Source: Gottfriedia solisilvae
GTDB taxonomy: Bacteria > Bacillota > Bacilli > Bacillales > Bacillaceae_G
NCBI RefSeq assembly: GCF_002128405.1
Contig: NZ_NETJ01000002.1
Coordinates: forward strand, 682,001-746,000
Direction of reading: 5' to 3'
DNA length: 64,000 nt
Positions 36,704 to 46,280 of this stretch are shown piece by piece. The notes beneath the pieces are model-generated. The model saw nothing but the letters and a program-made list of their open reading frames with translations. It did no database searches and was not told the DNA's origin. The number at the start of each line of letters is the position of its first letter. The first letter of the stretch is position 1. The position numbers and the translations under genes were made by a program.

Positions 36704-38487
36704 TGATTTTAAGAAGTTTAGTTGGTAAGCTCTGGCTTACAATTATATTACTAGTTTCGCTTGTATTATCTTTTTTAACATTTGTGCTCATAGGATTCTT
36801 TGAAAAATTTTATATTGACCTTCAAGTACAAAATATGAAAGATGATGCAACGAAAATAGCTGGGTTAATCGAGAAAGGCCAATCAATTTCAGATGTTGAG
36901 TACTTATCCAATAATATTGTAAATCGTTATTCGAGAGTGATCATTTCTATTGAAGATGAAGAACCTTGGTACTCAAATAATAAATACGGCATTCAAGAAT
37001 TACCCTTTGAAGAAATTCAAAAAGATCATGTTTTAAATAGAACGATTGAATACAAAGAAGATGTTAGTAAAAGACTTGTATACGGTAAGAATAGTGAAAG
37101 AGAAAAGTTAGTAGTTGGTATAGCAATAAAGGATCAAAATCATTATGGTGCTGTCTATATGTATCAATCATTGCAGCCCGTTAAAGGGATGATTCATCAA
37201 ACAACAAATTTTGTATTACTTGCTGCTTCAATTGGGATTGTTTTAACGACTTTCTTCTCGTTTTTCCTTTCATCAAAAATTACTGCGCCACTTAGAAAAA
37301 TGAAAGAAGTGGTCGGTGATATGACATCAGGAAATTTTGATGCAAAAGTTCCGATTCACTCAAATGATGAGATTGGTGAACTTGCTTATTCTTTTAATAA
37401 AATGAGTAAAAAGTTAAACTTTAATATGAATGCGTTAAAACAAGAAAAAGAGAAAGTATCAAATATCATTACGAGTATGGTAGACGGAGTTATATCGATC
37501 AACAATGAAGGTAGTATTGTCACGACTAATCCACCGGCTGAACGATTTTTAAAAATGTTAAATGATGATGAATTTGAGAAAGATTCAGAACTAGTTTTGA
37601 CAAAAGACTTATTAGATTTATATAAACTAGTAGTGGAAAGCGAAAAGAAGCAATTTATTGAATTGAATTTAGACCAAGGTAATTGGCAAATTGTGATGTC
37701 ACCATTATACAATCAAACAAATATCCGCGGTGTTGTTGCAGTTATTCGAGATGTAACAGAACAAAGACGATTAGAAAAAATGAGAAAAGATTTTATTGCA
37801 AATGTATCTCACGAGTTAAGGACACCAATCTCATTATTACAAGGCTACAGTGAAGCAATCGTTGATGGCGTTGCAGAGTCTAAAGAAGAGATGCAGGAGC
37901 TGTCACAAATTATATACGATGAATCATTAAGGATGAGTAGATTAGTAAATGATTTATTAGACCTTGCGCGTATGGAAAATGGTTTTACCGAATTAAATCG
38001 TGAACCAGTACCAGTCATTCCATTTGTAGATCGTATTATTCGAAAATTTAAAGCGCTAGCAAGAGAGAAGAACGTGTCACTTTTTGGTGAATTAGATGAT
38101 ATTATACAAGTTACTATTTTAATCGATGAAGATCGAATGGAACAAGTTTTTACAAATTTAATAGTAAATGCCATTACACATTCCAATGAAAATGGCAGAA
38201 TCATCGTTTCTGTTTCGCAAAATAGTGAAGAGACTATTTTTGAATTCATTGATTCAGGTGCAGGTATTTCTACCGAAGATTTACCATTTGTGTTTGAAAG
38301 GTTCTATAAAGCCGATAAAGCACGTACTAGAGGTAAGAGTGGAACAGGCCTTGGTTTATCAATTGTTAAGAATATCGTGAACGCTCATGGCGGTTCTATT
38401 CAAGTATTCAGCGAAATAGGGCAAGGTACGACATTTAAAGTGAAAATACCACATTTTATACGAATAAATGAAAAAGTTGTAGAGTAA
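36703..38487 (+). CDS. resE: Sensor histidine kinase ResE
   Basis: 594 residues: two membrane segments (about 12-32 and 168-188) around an extracellular sensor loop, a HAMP linker (KITAPLRKMKEVVGDMTSGN), a PAS domain (about 245-350), HisKA H-box FIANVSHELRTPISLL, and HATPase motifs N (NLIVNAITHS), G1 (DSGAGI) and G2 (GTGLGLSIV). It responds to oxygen/respiration-related signals and phosphorylates ResD. ATG overlaps the resD stop. Confidence 0.95.
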   Translation: MILRSLVGKLWLTIILLVSLVLSFLTFVLIGFFEKFYIDLQVQNMKDDATKIAGLIEKGQSISDVEYLSNNIVNRYSRVIISIEDEEPWYSNNKYGIQELPFEEIQKDHVLNRTIEYKEDVSKRLVYGKNSEREKLVVGIAIKDQNHYGAVYMYQSLQPVKGMIHQTTNFVLLAASIGIVLTTFFSFFLSSKITAPLRKMKEVVGDMTSGNFDAKVPIHSNDEIGELAYSFNKMSKKLNFNMNALKQEKEKVSNIITSMVDGVISINNEGSIVTTNPPAERFLKMLNDDEFEKDSELVLTKDLLDLYKLVVESEKKQFIELNLDQGNWQIVMSPLYNQTNIRGVVAVIRDVTEQRRLEKMRKDFIANVSHELRTPISLLQGYSEAIVDGVAESKEEMQELSQIIYDESLRMSRLVNDLLDLARMENGFTELNREPVPVIPFVDRIIRKFKALAREKNVSLFGELDDIIQVTILIDEDRMEQVFTNLIVNAITHSNENGRIIVSVSQNSEETIFEFIDSGAGISTEDLPFVFERFYKADKARTRGKSGTGLGLSIVKNIVNAHGGSIQVFSEIGQGTTFKVKIPHFIRINEKVVE

Positions 38488-38566
38488 TCTTGTTTCATAT
38501 AAAACAATTAAATAAAATAATTGAATTCTCACTTATTATACTTTACGATTAATATAATGAAATATT

Positions 38567-38724
38567 GATGAATTTAGTGCGATAATCGCATAATAGGGAA
38601 TCTGGTAAAGTCCAGAACTGTCCCCGCAACTGTAATGTGGACGAAACGAACAAACCACTGTTCCATCGGAATGGGAAGGTCGGAGTAGGTTGAAGCAAAG
38701 TCAGTAGACCTGCTAAATTCATCC
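38567..38724 (+). promoter_or_regulatory. Cobalamin riboswitch
   Basis: P1 stem GATGAATTTAG (38567-38577)/CTAAATTCATC (38713-38723), GGGAATCTGGT near 38596, CTGTCCCCGCAACTGTAA near 38619 and the B12-box part AGTAGACCTGC near 38704 identify an AdoCbl-type riboswitch. A TATAAT (38553-38558) lies just upstream. It precedes a transcription terminator and the B12 uptake genes. The minus-strand open frame over it is not a gene. Confidence 0.93.
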
Positions 38725-38798
38725 GTTTTCAATTCTTCGGGGAGTGAGAATTTGAAGCAGCAGTTGCAAGTTTTACTTGTATAATTATGTTGTTTCGA

Positions 38799-38829
38799 CC
38801 CCCGTTCAATTATATGAATGGGGTTTTTT
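38799..38829 (+). terminator. Riboswitch-controlled terminator
   Basis: ACCCCCGTTCA pairs with TGAATGGGGT around ATTATA, then TTTTTT; the expression platform ahead of the B12 ABC genes. Confidence 0.85.
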
Positions 38830-38858
38830 ATGCTTTCCAACATACTAGGGGGAGAAAT

Positions 38859-39818
38859 ATGAAGAAAATCGTATCAAGTTTGTTTGTCGTATTATTATGC
38901 TTAGGTTTATTTGGGTGCAACAGTGAAACAGCACAAAAAGAAACAAATGTACCAAAAACTGAAGTTGCACAATTTCCTTTAACAGTAAAAGATTCAACTG
39001 ATAAAGAAATTGAGATTAAAGAAGAGCCTAAAAAAATTATTTCATTAATACCAAGTAATACAGAAATCTTGTTCTCAATTGGAAAAGGAAAAAACGTGAT
39101 TGGTGTAACTGACTTTGATAACTATCCTGAGGAAGTGAAAGGGATCGACAAGGTTGGTGGAAATAATGCTGATATGACTTATAACATTGAGAAAATTATT
39201 TCACTTCAACCAGATTTAGTATTAGCTCATGAATCAAGCCTAGGTATATCCGCAGATGGTTTGGAACAATTAAAACAAGCTGGGATTACAGTGTTTGTTG
39301 TGAAAAATGCTGAATCAATAAATGACGTATATGATACAATTAAAGAAATTGGACAGATCACTGGAAAACTTGATGAATCAAAAAAAGTTGTAAGTGATAT
39401 GAAAGAAAAATTAGAGAAAATCAGCGATAAAACTGCTAATATTGGCACGAATCCATTAGTTTGGTTAGAAATTTCAGGACCACCTGAAATATACACTGCA
39501 GGCAATGGAACGTTTCTTAATGAAATGATTTCAATTATTCACGCGAAAAACGTTGCAGAAAAAGAAAAAGGCTGGGTAATGTATAGTGAAGAGTCTGCAA
39601 TAAAGGCTAATCCAGATGTTATATTAACTACATACGGTGATTATGTTCCTGATTTAGAGAAAGTTGTTTTAGAAAGAAAAAATTGGACATCTGTAAATGC
39701 AATTAAAAATAAACGAGTTTTTGATATTAATGCTGATACAACATCAAGACCTGGTCCAAGACTTGTTGAAGGAGTAGAAGAAATTGCAAAGGCGGTTTAT
39801 CCAGAGGTTTTTAAATAA
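38859..39818 (+). CDS. btuF: Cobalamin ABC transporter substrate-binding lipoprotein
   Basis: 319-residue lipoprotein: signal peptide with lipobox LFGC, Cys20 being the lipidated residue, then a helical-backbone periplasmic-binding (BtuF/FhuD) fold with KIISLIPSNTEILFSIG, QPDLVLAHESS and NPDVILTTYGDY. Specificity for cobalamin is inferred from the riboswitch directly upstream. ATG 38859 follows AGGGGGAG; the ORF extends upstream through the terminator, which is not coding. Confidence 0.9.
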   Translation: MKKIVSSLFVVLLCLGLFGCNSETAQKETNVPKTEVAQFPLTVKDSTDKEIEIKEEPKKIISLIPSNTEILFSIGKGKNVIGVTDFDNYPEEVKGIDKVGGNNADMTYNIEKIISLQPDLVLAHESSLGISADGLEQLKQAGITVFVVKNAESINDVYDTIKEIGQITGKLDESKKVVSDMKEKLEKISDKTANIGTNPLVWLEISGPPEIYTAGNGTFLNEMISIIHAKNVAEKEKGWVMYSEESAIKANPDVILTTYGDYVPDLEKVVLERKNWTSVNAIKNKRVFDINADTTSRPGPRLVEGVEEIAKAVYPEVFK

Positions 39819-40818
39819 GAATATATTTTTACTACCATCATTTGTATTATTGTTATTATTTATTTTAGGGGTTTCGATAGGATCAACATCGATCCCCTTT
39901 TATTCTATTATTCAAAGCTTTTCAGATGCGTTTTTTAAAACTAATTTCGTCCCTGATGATATTCAAACGATTGTCATGAATATTAGAGTACCTCGAGTAT
40001 TATTAGCGGGTTTAGTGGGGGCGTGTCTCGCATTAGCAGGAGTTGCCTTTCAAGGTATATTAAAGAATCCCTTAGCTGATCCTTTTACACTAGGTGTTTC
40101 CTCAGGGGCATCTGTAGGGGCAGTTTTTGTCTTGTTTTTTCAGATTAGCTTACCAATCGTAACTTATTTTACATTACCTGTAGTCAGTATTCTGTTTGGT
40201 TTTTTTACACTATTACTATTGATTGTTTTTGTAAGAAAATTAGATCGATCATTGAATGTTGAAACACTTATTTTAGGCGGTATCATCATTAGCTCATTTT
40301 GTTCGGCCTTATTATCATTGTTTATTACATTTTCTGATAATGAATTACGCTCTGTAATCGGCTGGTTAATGGGGAATATCGGAGGAAGAGGTATACAGTA
40401 TTCAATCACACTATTACCATTTTTAATTTTATCCTTTCTCATTTTATTTAGCCAAAATAGACAGCTAGATGCAATGACATTTGGTAGTACAAATGCAAAA
40501 CATATAGGGATTGATGTTAAAAAAGTTACTTATTTAATTTTATTTACAGGTAGTATTTTATCAGGTGCAGCTGTAGCAGTATCAGGTACAATTGGATTTG
40601 TGGGATTAGTCGTTCCACATTATACAAGAGCAATCGTAGGACCGTTACATAGAAAGCTACTACCATTATCAATGATAAACGGAGCAATCTTTTTAATAGG
40701 CTCTGACATTATTTCTAGAGTCATATTAGCCCCAAGAGAATTACCAATAGGTGTTATTACATCTTTAATTGGCGCACCTATCTTTGCAATTATTTTACTT
40801 CAACTCAAAAAGAAATAG
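39784..40818 (+). CDS. btuC: Cobalamin ABC transporter permease (FecCD family)
   Basis: Polytopic permease of 344 residues with about nine to ten membrane segments; hallmarks RVPRVLLAGLVGACLALAG, NPLADPFTLGVSSGASVGAV and GFVGLVVPHYTR. The frame has no ATG near its hydrophobic start; TTG 39784, with AAGGAG (39769-39774) nine bases upstream, is the best start and overlaps btuF by 35 bp. Confidence 0.9.
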   Translation: MQRRFIQRFLNKNIFLLPSFVLLLLFILGVSIGSTSIPFYSIIQSFSDAFFKTNFVPDDIQTIVMNIRVPRVLLAGLVGACLALAGVAFQGILKNPLADPFTLGVSSGASVGAVFVLFFQISLPIVTYFTLPVVSILFGFFTLLLLIVFVRKLDRSLNVETLILGGIIISSFCSALLSLFITFSDNELRSVIGWLMGNIGGRGIQYSITLLPFLILSFLILFSQNRQLDAMTFGSTNAKHIGIDVKKVTYLILFTGSILSGAAVAVSGTIGFVGLVVPHYTRAIVGPLHRKLLPLSMINGAIFLIGSDIISRVILAPRELPIGVITSLIGAPIFAIILLQLKKK

Positions 40819-40827
40819 AGGGAAACT

Positions 40828-41613
40828 ATGATCAATTGTAATCAAATCTCATATTCATATAATGGGATTCAAAAAGATATAAAGAATCTTTCTTATTCCA
40901 TCAATGAAGGTGAATGGTTAGGTGTTATTGGACCAAACGGAAGTGGAAAGTCTACATTTTTACATATTCTGTGCGGGCTCTTGAAACCGTTAACAGGGGA
41001 TGTGATGATTGACGGAGAATATATAACAAAGATGTCTAATAAAGAAATTGCAAAAAAAATCGCCGTCTTATCACAACAAAATTCTTATACTTTTTCATAT
41101 GAAGTAAACGAAACTGTTAAACTTGGGCGAATCGCACATTCAGCCTCGCTATTTCCAACTTGGACTGATCAAGATGATATCGCAGTAAGTAATGCGTTAT
41201 TAATGACTAGTACAAACAATATGAAAAAAAAATTTATTAGTGAAATTAGCGGTGGTGAGCGACAAAGAGTATTTTTAGCACAAGCTTTTGCGCAAGAAAC
41301 GCCATATATATTTTTAGACGAACCAAGCAATCATTTGGACCTAATGCACACTATTAAAATATTAGATTTATTAAAAGAATTACAAGTAAATGAAGAAAAA
41401 ACAGTGGTAACGGTTTTTCACGATTTAAATTTGGCGAGTTTATATTGTGATAGAATATTAGCGCTAAAAGATGGTTCAACATTTTGTGAAGGCAAAACGG
41501 AAGATGTTTTAACTGAAGAAATACTTGAAGATCTTTACGGGACTTCTTTTCAAATTATGAATAATCCTAATACGAATAAAAAAGTGATTGTTTATAAAAG
41601 TAATTATGCTTAA
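40828..41613 (+). CDS. btuD: Cobalamin ABC transporter ATP-binding protein
   Basis: ATPase of 261 residues: Walker A GPNGSGKST near residue 35, signature ISGGERQRV, Walker B YIFLDEPSNHLD and switch His in VTVFHDL. FecE/BtuD type, 9 bp after btuC. Energises cobalamin import under control of the upstream riboswitch. Confidence 0.92.
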   Translation: MINCNQISYSYNGIQKDIKNLSYSINEGEWLGVIGPNGSGKSTFLHILCGLLKPLTGDVMIDGEYITKMSNKEIAKKIAVLSQQNSYTFSYEVNETVKLGRIAHSASLFPTWTDQDDIAVSNALLMTSTNNMKKKFISEISGGERQRVFLAQAFAQETPYIFLDEPSNHLDLMHTIKILDLLKELQVNEEKTVVTVFHDLNLASLYCDRILALKDGSTFCEGKTEDVLTEEILEDLYGTSFQIMNNPNTNKKVIVYKSNYA

Positions 41614-41727
41614 ATATTTATTCTTTTATAAATTAAAAATAATTTTTATTTTAATAGATTTAAAAAGTTTATGAAGTAGATTCAATTTCTATGAAAGAAC
41701 AGAATTTAAGTCAAGGAGGAAGTTTTC

Positions 41728-42297
41728 ATGAAGATTTATACTAAAACTGGTGATAAAGGTCAAACAAGTTTAGTAGGAAAACGAGTAGATAAAGATCATT
41801 TAAGAGTGGAATCTTATGGCACGATTGATGAGGTAAATACAATCGTTGGATATGCTATGACATATTTAGACTCAGAAGATACTAAAGACTTGTATGAAAG
41901 CTTACAAAAAATACAACACGAATTATTCGATTGTGGTGGAGATTTAGCGGTTGTAAAAGAAGGTATTCCATTTAAAACAACAGAAAAAATGGTTGAAGAT
42001 CTTGAAAAACTGATAGATGAATATATGGATGCAACGCCACCCCTTGAAAAATTTATTTTACCAGGTGGTTCAAAAGCGGCTGCAATTATTCATCAAGCTA
42101 GAGCAGTTACAAGACGTGCTGAACGAAACGTCGTATCATTGATGAAACAAGAAACAATACATGTGCCAGTTTTTCTATATTTGAATCGCCTATCAGATTA
42201 TTTCTTTGCATTAGCTAGAGTAATTAACACGCGATTGAACATTAAAGATATAGAATATGAAAGAGGCGCAATCGTATTTAGGACAGATAAAAAATAA
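41728..42297 (+). CDS. pduO: ATP:cob(I)alamin adenosyltransferase (PduO type)
   Basis: Converts imported cob(I)alamin to adenosylcobalamin. 189 residues. KIYTKTGDKGQTSLVGKRVDK at the N-terminus is the ATP-binding signature, and VTRRAERNV (about 130-138) with LNRLSDYFFALAR is the conserved C-terminal part. SD CAAGGAGG. It follows btuD by 114 bp, probably the last riboswitch-controlled gene. Equivalent to B. subtilis YvqK. Confidence 0.93.
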   Translation: MKIYTKTGDKGQTSLVGKRVDKDHLRVESYGTIDEVNTIVGYAMTYLDSEDTKDLYESLQKIQHELFDCGGDLAVVKEGIPFKTTEKMVEDLEKLIDEYMDATPPLEKFILPGGSKAAAIIHQARAVTRRAERNVVSLMKQETIHVPVFLYLNRLSDYFFALARVINTRLNIKDIEYERGAIVFRTDKK

Positions 42298-42306
42298 AGT
42301 TAGAAT

Positions 42307-42363
42307 AAATAGTTGTTAATTAGAAAGTTTTAGAAAGTTTCTCTAATTAATAACTATTTTTTT
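42307..42363 (+). terminator. Terminator after adenosyltransferase gene
   Basis: AAATAGTTGTTAATTAGA pairs with TCTAATTAATAACTATTT (one G-U) around an A/T-rich loop, then TTTT. Confidence 0.88.
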
Positions 42364-42546
42364 GTACTAAAATTTATTTTCTGACATAGAATGGTTGAGT
42401 ATGAAATAAATTTGAAGGATTACATATGAAAAGACTTCTGAATGAAGTGATTCTATTTATATGTTCCAAAATATTAATAAGTTGCAGTTAATAATGGACT
42501 AGGTTAATGATCGGTCAATGACTATTAATATCAATGCAACTTGCCA

Positions 42547-42776
42547 AAGAACAGTTGAATGTAAAAAGTGTAAAAAGCACATGTAAAGAGCACATTCAAT
42601 TGTTCTTGTTCTTATGCTAGTCGGGGCTGACCAGGCGCTTCCACATTTCGTGTGTCTAGTTCCAACGCCTAGCCCCTCGAGTCATAAGCCCAAGAACATT
42701 TGCATGTAAAGAGCACATTCAATTGTTCTTGTTCTTATGCTAGTCGGGGCTGACCAGGCGCTTCCACATTTCGTGT
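42547..42776. repeat. Family B repeat, two partial tandem units of about 133 bp
   Basis: ATGTAAAGAGCACATTCAAT recurs 133 bp apart (42581, 42714). The complete unit has left arm ACGCCTAGCCCCTCGAG and right arm GGGGCTGACCAGGCGC, complementary to each other but unlike the arms of the units at 17711. Inner arms AAGAACA/TGTTCTT. The rest of the gap 42364-42546 has no supported gene. Confidence 0.85.
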
Positions 42777-42793
42777 TTAGGAGGATTTATTTT

Positions 42794-42940
42794 ATGTTTG
42801 ATTTGATTAGAAGATGTTTGTTAGTTGTTGTTTTTGTGTTAACGATTGGTCTTTTGTTTATTGGTGGAAATAAGGAAAAATTTGAAGAGTTTGTGGCGGG
42901 TAAAAGTATAAAAGAGATTAAAACAGCATTAAATAATTAG
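42794..42940 (+). CDS. Small membrane protein of unknown function (48 aa)
   Basis: 48 residues: one membrane segment (CLLVVVFVLTIGLLFIG, residues 8-24), then a charged tail with [25 protein letters not shown] begins three bases after the end of the family B repeat and is spaced nine bases from ATG 42794; the longer frame from 42737 runs into the repeat. No terminator is visible after it. Coding status rests on the strong SD and the composition. Confidence 0.6.
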   Translation: MFDLIRRCLLVVVFVLTIGLLFIGGNKEKFEEFVAGKSIKEIKTALNN

Positions 42941-43331
42941 TTTAATATAATAATTTATTGGATATTTTTACTAAAAACTTCTTAAATTTTAGTCGTCAAT
43001 ATTATGAAATATGAAAGAAATTACTTATTTTTGTAATTTTTTTCATATTTTTTTTATGACTTTTAACCTAATTGTCACAAAAATTTTATAAAAATTAGTA
43101 GAAAAATATGAAAAAAACGACTATTTTTATAATATTTTGAATTTTGTTAAAAATATGTTAGATTTTTGTCAGTTTCATATTAGTATTTTTGTGTTATAAA
43201 TTTGTTAGAAATATTTATATTTTCTGATATTTCTTTCTATTCTGCTTGAGGGGGTATGTAAACTACTAATATACAAATTATTTTAGTTCTAATATGATCG
43301 GTATCGTTAAGAGAATGGGGAGGTATTTAGA
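42941..43331 (+). other. Long AT-rich leader of the SLH gene
   Basis: 391 bp without a gene, almost pure A/T between 42950 and 43220. TATGAAA/TTTCATA motifs recur in both orientations (near 43005, 43040, 43100 and 43175). Possible -35/-10 TTTCAT-N16-TATAAA ends near 43199. This could be the promoter and regulatory region for the SLH/peptide-transport genes. Confidence 0.5.
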
Positions 43332-44588
43332 ATGAAGGATTTACGCAAACTGGTTGTTTCAGGCGTGGTAGCTTCTACACTTTTATTAGGTAGTGTGTCT
43401 ACATATGCAGCATCGTTTGATGATGTTTCAGGTTTAGATAGTGAAATGTCAATTACGAAATTAGTTTCTTTAGGTTATTTAGTTAACAAAGGTTCTGATT
43501 TTAATCCAGAAAAAGGTTTTACAAGAGGAGAGTTTGCTGATTTAGCAGCTAAATTAGTATATCTTGGTAAAGCTCCTTCTAAATCAGTAAAAGTTAAAGA
43601 TACAAAAAATGTAAATGCTGCAAAGTTAGTAAGTAAAGGTTACTTTAAATTAACGAAAAAAGGTGAATTCTTACCTAAGAAGGGCTTAACTTACGCTGAA
43701 TTATCAAAAGTACTTGCAAGTGGTCTTGGATTTAAAACTAGCTGGTCAAACCGTCCTGTTGATTTCTTATTCTTCTTAGAACGTAAAGGGGTACTATCTA
43801 TTGATACAAATCTTAACGCTGTTGTAACGAAAGAAGCTGCTGCAGTTGCAGTAGACAAGTTCTTACAAGCTAAAGATGTTTATAGAGATTTAGATGGTGT
43901 AGTTGTAGGTTCAAGTCCAACATCGATTACTGTAAAAAGTGATAGTGGAGTAAAAACTTACAAACTTTCATCTAATGCTTCATTATTCATTGATGATCAA
44001 GCTACTGATACAGATGCATTAGGACTTGGAACAGCAGTGGAAGTGATTTTTGATAAAGCAGGTAAAGTTGCTTTCGTAAGTGGTGCTGGACTTGATTCTT
44101 TTGAAGGTACTCTTGGTTATTCAAACGGTAAAATTACTGTTGGGACAACAGTATTAGAAGTTGATCTTAACTTTGTTGTAAGTAACTTACCAAGTAGTCC
44201 AGATAAAGATTTCACTTTCCGTGAATTTACTGGCTATTCAGCTGCTGGTGTAAGTTATGTAGGTTCAGTTTATACAAACTATACGAATGACCAAGTAACT
44301 GCATTAAATGCATCGATTGGAAAACTTACAGATAAAGGGTTAACAGTTTCTGCTACTGGTGACTATGTATTTGATTTCTCTGAAAACGCACTTGAAAATA
44401 TTACATTAACTGCAGATGAAGCAGTTGAAGTAAATGTGACGAAGGATGGAAAAACAGCAGCTTCAACAACTTCAGATCTAGTTAAACTAATTGCAGACGG
44501 TTATAAATTAACTGCTTCTGTAGAAGTTTCTGCAGAAGGTAAGATTACTGTTGCAAATGTAAAAGCAGAAAAACCTGCAGCAAATTAA
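43332..44588 (+). CDS. Secreted protein with SLH-like domains
   Basis: 418 residues. Signal peptide of about 26 residues (TLLLGSVSTYAA). Three degenerate SLH repeats, about residues 28-78, 82-132 and 136-178: FTRGEFADLAAKL, LTYAELSKVLASG and VTKEAAAVAVDKF replace the canonical TRAEFA. The remaining 240 residues are rich in Thr, Ser, Val and Asp with beta-strand-like patterns and no family I recognise. Expected role is non-covalent attachment to cell-wall polymer. SD GGGGAGG. It lies 33 bp before a peptide-binding protein. Confidence 0.85.
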   Translation: MKDLRKLVVSGVVASTLLLGSVSTYAASFDDVSGLDSEMSITKLVSLGYLVNKGSDFNPEKGFTRGEFADLAAKLVYLGKAPSKSVKVKDTKNVNAAKLVSKGYFKLTKKGEFLPKKGLTYAELSKVLASGLGFKTSWSNRPVDFLFFLERKGVLSIDTNLNAVVTKEAAAVAVDKFLQAKDVYRDLDGVVVGSSPTSITVKSDSGVKTYKLSSNASLFIDDQATDTDALGLGTAVEVIFDKAGKVAFVSGAGLDSFEGTLGYSNGKITVGTTVLEVDLNFVVSNLPSSPDKDFTFREFTGYSAAGVSYVGSVYTNYTNDQVTALNASIGKLTDKGLTVSATGDYVFDFSENALENITLTADEAVEVNVTKDGKTAASTTSDLVKLIADGYKLTASVEVSAEGKITVANVKAEKPAAN

Positions 44589-44621
44589 CTAATTTAATCG
44601 AATAAGAGGAGGAAAATAGGT

Positions 44622-46259
44622 ATGAAAAACGTTAAAAGTAAATTCGTATCAACAGCTCTTGCAGCATCAGTAGTATTAGCTGGTTTACCGGGATTACATT
44701 CAGACGCAGCATCTGTACGTAAAGGTTTCGATTCTAAAAAAGTTGGTGGGAAAGTTGTTATTTCAACTTTCGCTGATGCAGTAAGTTTAACGCCACTTAA
44801 TTCGTCTGACTCTGCTTCAATTGATATCACAAGTATGGTATATGATGGATTACTTACATTAAATAAAAGTGGTGCAGTAGCTCCAGCACTAGCAACTAGC
44901 TGGAAAAAAAGCGGCTTAACATATACTTTCACAATTCGTAAAGGTGTAAAGTGGCATGATGGCAAGCCTTTCACTGCAAAAGATGTAAAGTTCTCATATG
45001 ATATGTTCATGAATCCAAAAGCAGAGAACCATTACGCTTCATTATTTGATGCAGTTAAGTCTACAAAACTAATCAATGATTATTCGTTCCAAATTACTTT
45101 AAAAGAAAAGGATGTTTTATTCCTAGAAAATACAGTGGCATCAGCACCAATTATGCCTAAACATCAATTCCCTAAAGGTGTAGACGATTATAACAAAAAT
45201 AATAAAATCCATCGTAATCCAATCGGTACAGGCCCATTCAAATTTAAAGAGTGGAAATCAAATGAGCGTATCGTAGTAACTGCTAATAAAAACTATTTTG
45301 AAGGTCGTCCATATTTAAATGAAGTTATTACAAAAGTATTACCTGATGCGAACGTAGAAGCACTTAACTTAATCAAAGGTGATGTAGACTACGTAGAGTC
45401 TCTTACACCAAAATTATTAGCACAAGTTAAAAAGGATAAAGATACAACAACTAAGTCTTATGACCAAGGACGTTTTGACTTTATCGGATTTAACGAAGCG
45501 GTTAAACCATGGAATAACGAAAAATTCCGTGAAGCATTAGCTTATGGTTTAGATCGTAAGTCAATTGTCTCAAAAATTCAATTAGGACGCGCTTACCAAG
45601 GTAGTGGTCCAATGCATCCAAAAATTCCACAAAATAATGACAGTGTAAAAGCACTTCCTTATGATGTGAAAAAAGCTGCTGCATTGTTAAAAGAAATTGG
45701 TTATGAAAAACGTGGAAACACATTATACGATAAAGATGGTAAAGCAGTAAAAATCGAGTTTGCTTATAACAATGGTAATAAAACTCGTGAAGCAGTAGCT
45801 TTATTAGCTCAACAAAACTGGGCTAAATTAGGAATTAAAGTAACACCACGTGCTTACGAATGGTCTATTTTCTTAGATAAGTATGCTGCTGGAGAATTAG
45901 ATTGCTTCGCATTAGGATGGAGTGGTTATGATGCAAACGTTGACCATTATCAATTCTTCCATTCTTCAGGTATTCCAACAAAAGCAAATCCTGGCTTATC
46001 AAACCGTAACCGTGTTGACGATAAGACAATTGATAGATTATTAGAGCAATATAAACAAGAAGAAAACCGTGAAAAACGTATTAAAATTTACCAAGAATTA
46101 CACAAATACATGTCTGATCATGAAATCTTAATCTGGACTTACCATCCAAAATTAACGATGGGTTATGATGAAGACTTAGGTGGAATTGAGCCATCAATTT
46201 CTAACGATAAGTTCAGCTTAATCGATTGGTACTGGAAAGACGCTAAAAAACGTAAGTAA
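44622..46259 (+). CDS. Peptide-binding protein (SBP family 5), no lipobox
   Basis: 545 residues of the OppA/DppE family: VYDGLLTLNKSGAVAPALA, YTFTIRKGVKWHDGKPFTAKDV (signature region), NPIGTGPFKFKEW and FREALAYGLDRKSIV. The N-terminal signal (about 31 residues, ending LHSDAAS) has no cysteine, so the protein is probably cut by signal peptidase I and not lipid-anchored, unlike most Gram-positive homologs. Peptide ligand unknown. SD AGAGGAGG. First gene of a complete peptide ABC set. Confidence 0.9.
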   Translation: MKNVKSKFVSTALAASVVLAGLPGLHSDAASVRKGFDSKKVGGKVVISTFADAVSLTPLNSSDSASIDITSMVYDGLLTLNKSGAVAPALATSWKKSGLTYTFTIRKGVKWHDGKPFTAKDVKFSYDMFMNPKAENHYASLFDAVKSTKLINDYSFQITLKEKDVLFLENTVASAPIMPKHQFPKGVDDYNKNNKIHRNPIGTGPFKFKEWKSNERIVVTANKNYFEGRPYLNEVITKVLPDANVEALNLIKGDVDYVESLTPKLLAQVKKDKDTTTKSYDQGRFDFIGFNEAVKPWNNEKFREALAYGLDRKSIVSKIQLGRAYQGSGPMHPKIPQNNDSVKALPYDVKKAAALLKEIGYEKRGNTLYDKDGKAVKIEFAYNNGNKTREAVALLAQQNWAKLGIKVTPRAYEWSIFLDKYAAGELDCFALGWSGYDANVDHYQFFHSSGIPTKANPGLSNRNRVDDKTIDRLLEQYKQEENREKRIKIYQELHKYMSDHEILIWTYHPKLTMGYDEDLGGIEPSISNDKFSLIDWYWKDAKKRK

Positions 46260-46280
46260 TAGAAATTAAAGTTCAAATTG

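Noticed and set aside
38574-38843. Minus-strand open frame over the B12 region
   Set aside because: It is the antisense of the cobalamin riboswitch and its terminator, with no ribosome site.
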